DNA of 64,000 nt from Rhexocercosporidium sp. MPI-PUGE-AT-0058 (lineage: Eukaryota; Ascomycota; Leotiomycetes; Helotiales), in assembly GCA_020746875.1 (NCBI GenBank), contig JAGTJL010000005.1:1860001-1924000 (forward strand), in the 5' to 3' direction. The notes below the pieces were generated by a model, which searched no databases, had not been told where the DNA came from, and saw nothing but the letters and a program-made list of their open reading frames with translations. A program made the position numbers and the translations under genes. This document shows, piece by piece, positions 1 through 11,600 of this stretch (positions are counted from its first letter, which is position 1; each line of letters begins with the position of its first letter).

Positions 1-1819
1 ACGGGCTGATTTTGGCTGTCAGGGATGGCTGAAACAGGTGGTACGGTTTGGCCAGGTGCCGATTGGGGGGATGGATGGCTGACAATAGGTGAAGCACGCG
101 ATTGTGATTGCCACTGCTGCTGGTTCTGATGACCACGTTGACCATGTTGCTGACCCGAAGGAGAAAAATTCCGTGGTGAGGATGGAGCATCACTCACAGC
201 CGCTAATGAGCCTCTGCGGATGTTCAACATCTCGTGTGGTGGCGGCATTTCGTGCCCCCTACTCATACGTCTAACGAAGTTCCCACTGCCTCCGCTGACA
301 TTAGAAGAAGTCCTACGGCGACCGTATCCAACATCTTGGCCCGCTCTGTGGGTTTGGAATGCGGCGGATGGTTCCGGGTGCCCATCCTGCGAGGGTCTTT
401 GGAGTACAGCTGGTTGGTGAGCTCGTGCGTCGTTACGCATAGATCCTCTGCGCGCATCATTGACAGGTTCATATCTGCCGGACTGCGAGTTGTATAGTTC
501 CCGACTGGTATTGGCTCCTTCTCTCCATGAACGACTGAAATCATCGGCGGCGATCTCTTTGGCAGGAGGGGGTGGCATGCCATTGAACCCATGGGGATCT
601 CTTTGACCAAATCGACTTTGCTGAGATGGTTGCTGCTGGGGCTCGGTAGCAACAGGTGCAACTTTGTCCACTGGAGGTAGAGGGGCCCATGGGGACTTGA
701 CAGGTGTAGGAGGTCCAGGCGGCTTTGCAACCAGTGTAGGCTTCTCGCTTGCTCCCTTGAGAACCAGTCCGGCTCTTCCAGACCCAAATCCGCTTGGCTT
801 GACTGTTGGTGAAGCTGATGCCTGAGCTGTGGGCGCAGGAGACCTTGGTTTCATGATCTCAGTAGCCACCGTTTCTTTTAGTGTAGAAGATAGGGCGGGT
901 TCTGGAATTGAAACCGGTGGATCATCAGCTTGCGGAAGGGTGATTTTCGTGCCATCGGTCCATTCAATTGTTTCGGGAGCCCAATCATCATCGTCATCAT
1001 CGATATCTGCCCAGTTTGCTTGCTTGCCTGGATCGTCCGACTGGAGTCTAGTGGCGAGATGGATTCCATAACGCTGCTTCAATTCCTCATCTGTGAATCG
1101 CTTCGGTTCGGCGGGCGGTGCTGCTGCTAAAGTGTTAGACAGAGTTTTCAAATACAATGTTCGAAGCAGAACGTACGTCTGTTCTTGTTCCACACGGCAC
1201 TGGCATCCGGAGCTGCACCAGCCTTTCCACCATTCGCTGCCGTTGCAGCTCGAGGTGCAGAGTCACGAAGACCACTTCCAGACTTTGCAACCAATCGAGG
1301 TCTTAGAGTACTACTAGAAGAAGAAGCAGGGCCGGTCTGAGCTGTTGTGGCTCCAGAAGTTCCTTTTTCCCCAAGCTTTGAAGGTGCAACTGTGCTTGAT
1401 CCTTTCGCTGCAAGAAATGTCTTATTGACGGAGACGGGTTTGAAAGAAGTAAACTTCTTCACCGTAGACGTAGTTCGGGCATGACCCTTCTCGTCGACCT
1501 GGTTTTTCGAGGCTTCCGTTTTCGAGGCTTCAGTATCCGATCCTCCACTAACGCTGACCTCCGCCGAGTTGACATTTGATTCCACATGCTCTGTATCTTG
1601 CTTGCTATCGTGCTTCTCGGCGGCGCCATTCACGGGAGGGAGAGTTTGCTCTGGAAGGACATCTTGGCTTGGACTCTCAGCGATATTCTGCGCGCAGATT
1701 AGTAGGCTTGCTGGCTGGCTTGGTCGCGGAAGCAGAAGCACTGGTAGACGTACCAGATCATGATCGGGGGTTGTAGACGGCGTCGCAATGATTTCCGAGG
1801 TGGCTTCAGTTGCCATCAT
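1..1819 (-). CDS. Unrecognised low-complexity conserved-type protein (3' end cut by window)
   Basis: Predicted as complement(join(<1..1126,1177..1687,1754..1819)). Start is the double Met at 1819/1816. Intron 1754-1688 in reading direction has a GTACGT donor, TACTAAT branch site and CGCAG acceptor; it is 66 nt without stops, so reading through it stays open. The second intron (1176-1127, 50 nt) has GTACGT, CTAAC and TTTAG, and splicing it joins the two frames exactly. At least 567 residues are visible and the frame is open to base 1. The N-terminal half is Ser/Thr/Ala/Lys-rich. After the second intron comes a better-ordered stretch, RFTDEELKQRYGIHLATRLQ, followed by an acidic-aromatic motif WADIDDDDDDWAPE. 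The remainder is Pro/Gln/Ser-rich with several RRGS-type basic motifs. It looks largely disordered, with no signal peptide or membrane segment. I do not recognise the family and assign no function. Confidence 0.75.
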
Positions 1820-3302
1820 ACGTCTTCAGAGTTGTTTGCGCGGGTTGACAGAGAGCATACGGTTGTTCGACCTCGTGCTTGAATTCGGTTTCGATGATGA
1901 GACGGGGGTAAGGCGAGAGCAGGGGTAGGAGTACGAGAAGGAGCCGACGTAGGTCGAGGCTGCTTGGTGGAGGAGAGGGTGGAGGCGGATGTCGAGATGG
2001 AGATAGACGGATGGAATGGCTCCTGGAATGGCTCCTTCTTTGTGGTGTGATGTGGTTGAGAGGGGGGTGTCGAGGAAGTGCGCGGTGTCGCGGATGATGC
2101 GAGGTGTTGCAGTTCGGAGAGGTGTTGATGATTCTTCTTCCAACAGCTGTACTGTACTGTACTGGCCGGGGGTTGCGCTGCGCGAACTCTTAGCGGCTCG
2201 AGGCTGGACTGTACAGTAAGACCGAGCGAGACCGAGCACCTGGGCTGCGCTTCGCTTCTCTCCAGCCAGACAGACGAGACTTGGAACTTGTATCTAGAGT
2301 TCACCTTCACAACTTTAAATCTGAACACGTTGGTACAGGTGTGATTGCTTCGCTCATTCATCATCAGCTGGATTAAAAGTTACTGCATTGATTCAATTCC
2401 TCTTCCCTTGGTCTAGGTATGCCACCCACGTACCTACCCTGGTACGTACGGTTGGGGATCTCGTTATACTCATGTTCAATTTCAGCCTCCAGAGCTGGAC
2501 TCGGGTTTCTGTTCTCTAGCCTGCAAGCTCCCAGTCCCCAGCAACTCTACAAGTCACAAGCGGCGGTCTTCGCCTGGGCATGTATATCTGTAGATATGTG
2601 GCTAGGTGTTAGTCATAAGCCCCCTTGCTCTCTCAATACAGGTATCAAGTATCAGGTCGATTTATATTAGAAATCTTCTTTTTTTCACTCTAGCCTAGAT
2701 GCACAAAGGTTAAAACATAGACATCTAGACTACCATCACAGCTCCACAGCCTAAGTGGAGGAGGAGATCTCCTTGCTCACAGCATTCTAATCCTTCTTCC
2801 CTCTGCGAGTTTGAGAAGGATCGCGCTCATCAACATGGGAAAGGGCCGGCTGCTGCAAATAGCCATATCAGCTGAGACAATGGGTATGCTGGATCAACTA
2901 CCCGATCGAAGGCCATTTCTTTGTCCTATAGACACCACGCCGGCGTTCAATGAGAGGCACACTAGCTAGGCACTACTCCTGAGCACGCCGAAGCCGATAG
3001 AGCAACAGTAGGGATGTCAACTCTAATGTGACATGTGCGTTCTCCAGTTACCACGTAGCGTAAAGTAGTAGAATTACCGATCAGACGCCGTTCGAATATT
3101 ATCCATGACTTATTGTTGTTCTTCTTCTTCTTCTTCTTCTTCTTCTTCTTCTTCTTCTTCGATGTTTCCATAAACTCCACTCATTTCACCAGGAGTCATC
3201 GCTTCGACACTGATCCGAGAATTGACTTGATATTTCGAGTTTATTTACATCGTTCTTAGTCTAACAAACCTCCTTCCCGCCCGGCTCCGATTCCTTCTCC
3301 TC
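1820..3302. other. Intergenic: promoter of the leftmost gene and a 3' flank
   Basis: The part just above 1819 is the likely 5' leader and promoter of the leftmost minus-strand gene. It has pyrimidine/purine-biased tracts and a short run of overlapping CTGTA units near 2148-2163. Several open frames cross it, but they have no splice logic, no recognisable domain and compositions typical of chance. Nothing else that I can support lies here apart from a TTC microsatellite. Confidence 0.5.
3119..3160. repeat. TTC/GAA trinucleotide microsatellite, about 14 units
   Basis: Perfect run of TTC units visible at 3119-3160, preceded by GTTGTT. It gives a poly-Lys run in a minus-strand open frame, which I regard as chance. 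Confidence 0.95.
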
Positions 3303-3893
3303 CTAATGAGCGTTGTTCTTGTGGTGTCCTAATCAAAGTGGTCAGCGGGCTCCTCTTCTGACATGGACAAATTAGGGTGCAAATACGAAGATGGAAGTAG
3401 TAGTTCTGAGCGTAACCAATGCCGACCAAGAAAATAATGGCGTGGATGATAGCTACATTCAAATCAGCATCTCCGCCAAAGCTCTCTGGCCGTGGTGATG
3501 TAAACATACGTGTGCCAGATGGGTTCTTTCCGAAATGCTTTGCTTGGTATCTACCGAGGAGACCCTTTGGCTTGATCTCTGGAGCGGCGCCGCGAGGAAG
3601 CTTCTCGTAGAAACTAACTACTCGTTGCATACGTGCAGCATCCTGAGCAGCACCCAGGCCCTACGTGATATCAGTGGTGTCCGTGGTTGGTTGGGGTATA
3701 TCGTTGGATAATCGTTCCGAGCCATTTGGTAGGCCGCTCAGCTGGAACTGGGAAGTGATGCAGCACTCACAGTAGGGGATGCCACCTGCTCATACCGTTA
3801 GCAAATATGCCCGTAAATGTAAGTTTTGTCAAGTATTCCACGTACCTTTGGTGGAATGAGGGTCGAAAGGGCTCTGCGAGTAACGAAACTCAT
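3303..3893 (-). CDS. ATP17: Mitochondrial F1Fo ATP synthase subunit f (Atp17-type)
   Basis: Small membrane subunit of the Fo sector of mitochondrial ATP synthase. Exons: complement(join(3303..3328,3387..3452,3510..3660,3771..3785,3846..3893)), 306 nt, 101 residues, the usual length for the fungal family. The protein starts MSFVTRRALSTLIPPK, a presequence-like N-terminus. The family-typical block RMQRVVSFYEKLPRG and GLLGRYQAKHFGKNPSG follow, then the single membrane segment with GYAQNYYFHL, and it ends HHKNNAH. All four introns have GT-AG borders and keep frame: GTACGT (60 nt), GTGAGT (110 nt), GTATGT (57 nt), GTATTT (58 nt). Exon 2 is a 15-nt microexon coding VASPT. The gene is divergent from NDUFS4 with 305 bp between the start codons, so a shared promoter for two respiratory genes is likely. 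Confidence 0.95.
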
Positions 3894-4198
3894 CTTGTTG
3901 TCTGTTGGACCAGCATTAGCTCCAATGGCATGGGAAAACATCGCACAGCATTTCTCTGGCTCTCATTGTGGGATTCTCACTTCAATGGAATGTCTTGATG
4001 AATTGTGGAGGGCGAGTAGTACGATTTAAGACGGCCAGAAGGCTTTGAAGTTGAGGTTGCGGGTCCGAAAGCTCCTGTTCCTGCCGCTAGCGCGAAGCTG
4101 ACTAATCGAATATACTCAACGTCGACCAGATGTACCATTACCATCTCTCTATCTTTGTAGACAACAGCAGTTACGCGCCGCGTCCCAGACCACCTACG
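3894..4198. promoter_or_regulatory. Divergent promoter between ATP17 and NDUFS4
   Basis: The 305 bp between the two start codons must carry both promoters and both 5' leaders. A CCAAT pentamer is visible at 3922-3926 on the plus strand; CCAAT is the site of the fungal HAP/CBC complex, which is known to activate respiratory genes. That this copy is used is inference. A weak open frame crosses the region but has no family signature. Confidence 0.55.
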
Positions 4199-4946
4199 AT
4201 GTCACTCCTACGACCATCAATCGCAGGTCGACTGCTCAGAGCAGGCGCGCCATGTGTCCAAAGACACGCTCCCGGTACTGTACGCTTTGAAAGCCAAACA
4301 GCTTTGGGGACATCCCTCACATCTTCTAGTCCAGTCGGTGCTGGTACAAACACAGGAGAGCTTGAGGAAGTTAAGGCCAGACACAATCAACCAGAATACA
4401 CGGCCGAGGTTGACCAAGCCTCCTCGTAGGATCCCCTGTTTCCGATAGTCAGCAATTGAGCTGTGGCTGATCCTCTTAGACAATTTTCCCCGGTTCCAAA
4501 ACGAGTCATGAATGGCAGTGAGGCTGGCGATGTTCTTCCAGCTGCTGTTCTGTCGGGAGCACCGATTGAGCTCGAAGCAAGAACAGTCCGGTATGGCAGC
4601 TGTCTCCGATATTGCGCGCGTTCTAACTCTCACTAGCATCTACCGCCCAGCTAAGACTGCAACGCAATCTGGAGACTGGCATGGCCATCATTGGCGCATG
4701 GATTGGGACATTCTTTCCAAGGGACATCGGTGGGAAAACCCATTGATGGGGTGGCAGTCGTCGGCGGATTTTATGCAAGGTACACACCTAAACTTCAAGT
4801 CAAGAGAGGATGCGATTAGGTTTGCAGAGAAGCAGGGCTACGAATACTTTGTGCAGGAACCGAATGTTCGCAAAATCGCCCCGAAGGCCTATGCTAACAA
4901 TTTCCTATGGTCTGATAAGAAGTTGAAGCACATTCGGACGAAGTGA
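4199..4946 (+). CDS. NADH:ubiquinone oxidoreductase NDUFS4-type subunit (complex I, 21 kDa class)
   Basis: Accessory subunit of the peripheral arm of mitochondrial complex I, needed for assembly and stability of the NADH-oxidising module in studied organisms. Exons join(4199..4425,4480..4590,4637..4946), 648 nt, 215 residues. The introns are 54 nt (TCCTC/GTAGGA ... CTTAG) and 46 nt (GTCCG/GTATGG ... CTAACTCTCACTAG), and the frame holds across both. I start at the second in-frame Met (4199) because the product then opens with an Arg-rich, acid-free mitochondrial presequence, MSLLRPSIAGRLLRAG; the upstream Met at 4130 would add 23 residues without that property. Family landmarks: VPKRVMNGSEAGDVLPAAV, then ATQSG, WRMDWDIL, KGHRWENPLMGWQSSADFMQ, EDAIRFAEKQGYEYFVQEPN and the KAYANNFLW...HIRTK C-terminus. 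Divergent from ATP17. Confidence 0.95.
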
Positions 4947-7269
4947 TGGATTGGCAAGTTGTACATAGGTTTTTCGTGGCGTTTATAACAAGATTTCGAC
5001 CAAGCTGCACAGTTCTTTGGCAGTTCATGTCCGGCAATACATCTGACCCACAGGGTTGACTCTTAACCTCTCCGAGTAGCGTACTTACATACAGTATTGC
5101 TCTAGACCAATTGTCTCTTTTTTTGGTTACACTTGATCCTTTTAGTGTTTGCATATCGGCACTAGCCGTGTGCTGAGCAACCCTCTTCTATATTCACTAT
5201 CATCTGAGCAGCATCAAGAATGTCAATCTCAGTCGAGGTTAAGTAGCGCGAAAGACAGCGAGAAGTAGGTATTCCACACTAAGGTGATTTGGAGGACTCC
5301 CAATTGAACACAATCCCCCAGCGGGGTCTATACTTGCTTCATCTTTCGCTCAATTATCCATACTAGTTGAGGTTAATCAGTAACTGGTATCATCTTCTGA
5401 AAGAGTCTTTCGCTCCAAGGGCTTCATGCTCCCTTTCCTTCCTTGCTGTTCAACAGCGGTCTTGAGGATGAAAGCCTATACCTCTTTAAATTGTGCAGGA
5501 TTTTTTGTGCCGCTTTTCCAAGGGGCGTTTCATAAAGCGATGTTCAAGAGAAGGGCAGAAGCCTGCTTTTGGTGAACGTTGGGGCCTTAAGCCATGTCAA
5601 TGACTTTGAATCTCCCTCGCTAGTGGCTTTGAAAAAAGGAACGGCGTTTTTTGCTGGAACTGGCAGTCGGCCTGAGTCAATTGATGTGAGTGTGTGAGCC
5701 ATCCACATTCGAGAGTGTTGCTGAATGTATGAACCATCTTGGTCTCCTGTTAAGATTGTTACAAAGCAGAATGCTACGCTGCACCCACGCTTGATACGCT
5801 TGCACGTGTGCGCAGCAAGTGCTATCTTTGAGTTTGATATTGTCTCGCAAGAATTTCCTTCGTGGTAAAAGGTCAATTACATCCATGCTGCATCTGGAAA
5901 ATCTGCATAGCAGCTTGTTCCTGATCGCTTATCCTTCAGCTGCTAGAAATATTGTTTAGCACATATAGTATCCCAGATTCAGCCTTATGACTTTCGACTA
6001 ATTTCCGGGAATCACTTCGAGTAGGGGGGGCTTTGAAACAATATTCGTGCATGCCACCAAGCATTTACCAACGTTTGTGTCCCAAATATGATTGTGGACA
6101 GTGATATGAGGGCATTTTAACAGCTTCACCGCCGGGCAGATATGCGGTCACTCGAGGAGACATCGATTTGACGGACGGGGTGCACTTTCATGCATTTCTG
6201 CAGGGCTCCTCTGTAGTCTCAAATTGATTGATAGTGCGATCTGTGATTAAGTAGATCACCCCACTGCACCTCGATTCCCGTCGTCTTGTTGGGATGTTCT
6301 GTTTCAAGTTGACGTGCGTCCGAGGCTCGGGGTGTTTGACCTCGCCTCAAGCGATCCTATGACATCGGTGAGTAGACCAACCCCCTTCGAAAATAAATCC
6401 TATTAATAAGTTATACCTTTTTAAATCCAATTCAATTGCCTACTCGAGTTTATAAATTGTTGGCAAAGCAATGAAATTCACGCACAACTCGATGGGAGTG
6501 AAGATTAGGTATCAAGAGTCTTAGCATTCCGTTGCATCATTTGGATGGAGCGAGCGTATGTATGAGTATCGGTACTTTTGAATTAGGTGTCCTCTTAACT
6601 GCTATGGAGAATTAAGGTCCTCTTGGCATTACCGCAATTGAGAGGTCGATGACAAGTACTGTGTATTTCTCATGAGCATGCTAGGAGGTCTTGATAACCT
6701 GTAGGAGTTAAAGATTGCTTGTCTTTAGATCTTGCAAGGTAACGTGTTCACAAACTAAAGTTTCCGGATATACTACTAGGAGTTTACTGGGGTGTCTTGA
6801 CATACGCGCCGAGTCAAACGTGCCTTGTTACAAACGGGCTTTCAATGCCGTACTTTGCGAACAGAAGACCATCTCAGCCCCAGGCTATCATCCAGTCATG
6901 CCATTGTACTTGTAAGTTCAGACGCTTTATTGTGCCATGTTTGCAAGCTGCCCCGACCTGATCAAGATATCTTGCGAGGTGTAGAGAGACTTCCAAGGGA
7001 TACAGCCCGGCAAGCAATTATCAATAATTCCGTAACGAGCTACGTCTCAAAGAAATCGGAGGGTGATAAAATAGTTCCGACTACATCTTCAATTTTACTC
7101 GTTATCTCTCCCAATGTGACATTCTTTCTCTATCTGCTTTGGTATATCATCAACAGCTAGCTCCCACTCTTTTAAAAGCTGCGTTGGCTATTGGTTTTGA
7201 TTCTGTCGGTCTATCATTAAGTTATCTTACGGTCTTGCCTTCTTGTCACCTATATAATCTTAAGTCGGC
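4947..7269. other. Long intergenic region, no supported gene
   Basis: About 2.3 kb without a gene that I can support. Open frames of 60-110 codons exist on both strands (for example around 5544-5886 minus and 6715-7160 plus). They overlap each other in different frames, lack recognisable motifs and cannot be joined with convincing splice sites. Composition is like the flanking gene-bearing DNA, not like the AT-rich tract to the right. Its length leaves room for an unrecognised RNA or a decayed gene, but I see no specific signal. Confidence 0.5.
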
Positions 7270-7946
7270 ATGCGTTTTGCTCTCTTTGCTGCAGCGACAG
7301 TCTTTCTATCGCCCGTGCGCGCTACATTTGGTCCCTCGAATGATGATGGGGGCATTGGATCGCCTTCGTACGATAAGGACGGCAAACATGCCAAGCCGAA
7401 CAAAACATACAATTGGGATAATGATGACGACGACGATAAACATGATTACCATAAATCCAAGAAAATCGACTGGACAAAGACGCATGCAGAAAAATCCCAC
7501 CAAACCTATCACATTCCCAAGACCCATGGCACAAATTCCGGAAAAGATCACAAGACGATTACCTACAGTGATGCACCAAAATACCCACTGTCGTCTTCAG
7601 CAGATACTCTTCCAGGCTACGTAAGTTCAGACCGAGTTACCATTCAGCTCAAAACCATACGTAGGCTGACGGTAGCTTTAAGACATTCATTCCCCAGCCG
7701 AGCACAGAGAGTGTTACTTCAAATACAGTTTCAGTGGTAATAATCCCAACACCACAGCCGGTTACATCCATAGCTCCGGCAATGTCGTCAAGGGTCATAC
7801 CCTCAACCACAACTCCTCCCCAGCAAGGCAATACCACTGTTCCTCCACCCCCAATATTTACGGGCGATGCTGTGGCGTCTACTTCCCAGCGTATTTCTCT
7901 ATTGATCACGATCGGAGCGGTCTGGCTTGTCACAATTGTGATGTAG
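7270..7946 (+). CDS. Small secreted, probably GPI-anchored cell-surface protein
   Basis: Exons join(7270..7620,7698..7946), 199 residues. The 77-nt intron has GTAAGT, a CTGAC branch site and CCCAG, with phase 0. Residues 1-18 (MRFALFAAATVFLSPVRA) form a classical signal peptide. The mature N-terminal half is strongly charged, rich in Asp, His and Lys, with a DNDDDDDKHDYHKSKK block. The second exon encodes a Ser/Thr/Pro-rich stalk suited to O-glycosylation. The protein ends in a hydrophobic tail (RISLLITIGAVWLVTIVM) with nothing after it, preceded by small residues (TGDAVAS) that could be a GPI-attachment site. It has no cysteines in the mature part that I can see, so it is not a typical Cys-rich effector. 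The Asp/His-rich block might bind metal ions (inference). I recognise no family. Confidence 0.7.
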
Positions 7947-8606
7947 ACCCAATTGCGTATCAGAAATGTCCCTGCGGGAGTCAAGCTATCGTGAGCGTAG
8001 GATCTCAGCAGTGACCAACTACATGAAAGGACACCTACAGGAGAAGAACGGCCGATATTCTTGCCTCTAGTACCGAATGGCAGGCATGTCTTGTTCCTAA
8101 AGCGCAGACATGCCAGCTGAAGAGAAGGAATAGTGGATTCATACAGCTGAGAAGCTGGAATGAGTAGAACTAGTGGCGAATGGTAACAAAGTATATCATA
8201 ATTAGAGTGACAAAAAATGATAGTGACTTGTTGCGTGATTTTCTACGGAAGAGCAGGTCGCAAAATATTTCTCTTCGAAAGACTAATATCGCACTTATCT
8301 TGGTCCTCGCCATAGTTTCAATGCGAATCAATGGTGTGATACTAACGACACTGATCCAAGCAGGAAATTGGCATAGAGCTTTAAATTCAGCTTTCGTGTC
8401 AACAGTCGTCAGCTTCGATTAGTCTACCACGTCTACAAGTGAATAGTTTAGCCGAGCTTGCCCCGTACAAGCGAAAAACTTTAATTTATCTCCGGCTCGT
8501 GAGGCTCTGTGTCCAAATCCGATAAACTTCCAGGTTGCCGCCTCCAACAACGAGGCTCCCAACCACCGGAAAATAAAACGTCGTCGCAGACGCACTCCCG
8601 ACGAAA
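7947..8606. other. Intergenic region and Prp22 5' leader
   Basis: Holds the 3' flank of the secreted-protein gene and the promoter and leader of the helicase gene. A small open frame at 8180-8422 has no recognisable content. I see no RNA gene or repeat here. Confidence 0.5.
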
Positions 8607-11600
8607 ATGGATGACCTCGAATCCCTCGAGCTTCTCTCATTAGTCTCAAAGGTAACCTCTGAGCTGCAGAACCATCTGGGAATCAGCGACAAGACACTGG
8701 CGGAGTTCATTATCGCGCAGCATTCACAATGCAAGTCCCTCGAGGAGTTCCAAACGAAGCTAGATTCTATGGGGGCCGACTTCCCGCAAAGTCTGATTGA
8801 GAGTGTGGATCGCCTGGTGCGAACAATGCATCCAAAGTTCAAGGGCGGACGGGGGATGGGCGAGGAACAAACTGCGAATGGGTCGCGAAAACTCGAGGAA
8901 AAGACCAAGGTATTCAAGGGGCTTGCGATGCCTGACATGGAGATACCTTGGCAAGATGGTGCGAGGCAAGAGTCAGCGAATGGTGGCGGAAACCCCGAAA
9001 CAGATGCGATCGACGATACTCTGGCACTGCTAGAAGGTCTAGAGAGTAAGGCAAGAACCGAGAAGCCTGCTCCGTCAAGTCGGAAACGAAGTCGGAGCCC
9101 CAACGAAGATTATGATAGAGGTCGAAGCCGGAAGGGCAAATACAGATCGCGCTCACGGTCTGTGGAGGAGAGACGGCCAAAAAAAAACGGGCGTGCGGAA
9201 GAAGATGAATATGGTCGCTCAAGAAATGGCCACAGGAGTAGCCGGCGTAGAAGGGATGAAGACGATCCATTCAGACGGCCACCAACACCTGATATTGACG
9301 ATGTGCCAATAAACTTTAAGGTCTACGATGGTCATGTTACGGGGGTCAAGGATTTCGGCGCGTTTGTCAATATTCATGGGGTCAAAGGAAAGGTCGACGG
9401 GCTTGTACATGTATCAGCTTTGGTAGAGGGTCAACGCGTCAACCACCCTTCGGATCTCGTCACTAGGGGTCAGCCAGTTAAGGTCAAAATCATCAAAATA
9501 GAAGGCTCTAGGATTGGGCTTTCAATGAAAGATGTTGATCAGGAGTCTGGAAGGGATCTGACTCCGCAGGCCAGAATACAGTCCGGCGCCAATATGGAAC
9601 AGCTTGGAGGTGCCAAGGATGAGTATGGCCTCATAGATGACAAAGTGCTTGTCTTCGAAGGCGGCATGTCGAACAATTCACGAAGATCGAAAAAGAGGAT
9701 GACCTCTCCCGAGCGGTGGGAGATTCGTCAACTGATCGCATCTGGGGTAGTCAAGGCATCAGACTATCCAGACCTCGACGAAGAGTACAACGCTACACTC
9801 AACGGTGAGGGTGAGATGGAGTTAGAGGAGGATGTGGACATTGAACTTCGTGAGGAGGAGCCGCCATTCCTTGCTGGACAAACCAAACAGTCTTTGGAGT
9901 TATCTCCCATCCGAGTTGTCAAAGCCCCTGATGGTTCTATGAATCGTGCGGCTATGGCTGGAGCTACTTTGGCGAAAGACCGAAAGGAGCTGCGGTCGCA
10001 AGAAGCCCAGGACAAGGCAGCCGAAGAGGGGTCTAAGGTTGATTTATCGGCGCAGTGGCAGGATCCTATGGCAGACCCCGACGAAAAGAAGTTTGCAAGT
10101 GATCTTCGGAGCATCAAAGCCAATCCATCGAATGAAACGATACCCGAATGGAAGAAAGCGACACAAAGCAAAGACCAGTCTTTCGGGCGACGAACGGACA
10201 TGACTATCAAGCAGCAGCGAGAGTCTCTTCCTGTCTATAGATTTAGATCGGAGCTGATCAAAGCCGTGCACGCAAACCAATTACTGATTGTTGTTGGGGA
10301 CACCGGATCTGGGAAAACAACACAGTTGACTCAATACTTGGCAGAGGCCGGGTTTGCTAACAGTGGCATTATCGGATGTACACAACCTCGTCGTGTTGCT
10401 GCCATGTCAGTAGCAAAGCGTGTTGCGGAGGAAGTTGGGTGCGAGCTGGGCCAAGAAGTTGGATACACAATTCGATTCGAGGATTGTACAACTTCTGCAA
10501 CAAAAATTAAGTACATGACCGACGGCATGTTACAGCGGGAGATTCTGATGGATCCAGACATCAAAAGATATTCGGTCATTATGCTGGACGAAGCTCACGA
10601 GCGTACGATTTCCACAGATGTTCTCTTCGCATTACTGAAGAAGACTATCAAGCGACGGCCGGATCTAAAGGTTATTGTCACCTCTGCGACTCTGGATGCT
10701 GATAAATTTTCGGCTTATTTCAACGAGTGTCCCATCTTCTCGATTCCCGGCCGGACTTTCCCTGTTGAGGTTATGTATTCGCGGGAGCCAGAATCTGATT
10801 ACCTCGATGCAGCTCTCGTCACTGTCATGCAAATCCATCTCACAGAACCTCCTGGAGACATTCTCCTCTTCTTGACTGGGCAGGAAGAGATTGACACCAG
10901 CTGTGAGATTCTCTTTGAGCGTATGAAAGCTCTCGGGCCAAACGTCCCAGAACTTATCATCCTCCCAGTCTACTCTGCCTTGCCAAGTGAGATGCAAAGC
11001 AAAATATTCGACCCCGCTCCTCCCGGGAGTAGGAAAGTAGTGATTGCTACAAATATCGCTGAAACATCTATTACAATCGACCACATCTACTATGTCATCG
11101 ATCCAGGTTTTGTCAAGCAGAACGCTTACGACCCCAAATTAGGAATGGACTCCCTTGTTATCACACCGATTTCGCAAGCCCAAGCGAAACAACGTGCTGG
11201 TCGTGCTGGAAGAACAGGTCCTGGCAAGTGCTTCCGGCTTTACACGGAGTCTGCCTTTCAGTCGGAGATGTTGCCAACCTCCATTCCCGAAATCCAACGG
11301 CAGAACCTGTCCCATACTATCCTTATGCTTAAAGCCATGGGAATCAATGATTTACTGCATTTCGATTTCATGGATCCTCCTCCTACAAACACCATGTTGA
11401 CAGCCCTCGAAGAGCTGTATGCCTTGTCCGCTTTAGACGATGAAGGCCTTTTGACACGACTGGGTCGAAAGATGGCAGACTTCCCCATGGAACCCTCGCT
11501 CGCCAAGGTTCTGATCGCAGCGGTTGATCTTGGATGCTCTGATGAGATTCTCAGCATCGTTGCAATGTTGTCGATGCCATCAGTCTTCTATCGCCCGAAA

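Noticed and set aside
263..787. 174-codon open frame on the minus strand
   Set aside because: It is out of frame with the spliced leftmost gene, whose own frame is open from 1126 to the window edge and carries a coherent sequence.
1816..2364. 182-codon open frame on the minus strand ending at the leftmost gene's start
   Set aside because: Different frame from that gene, biased composition (Ser/Thr/Pro/Gln from CT-rich leader), no motif and no splice route into the gene.
2962..3180. Open frame with a poly-Lys run
   Set aside because: The run is only the TTC microsatellite read in one frame.
4217..4639. 140-codon minus-strand frame across NDUFS4
   Set aside because: Antisense shadow of confirmed NDUFS4 exons and introns.
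5544..5886. Two overlapping minus-strand frames as a possible gene
   Set aside because: They overlap in different frames, have no motif and no good splice sites.
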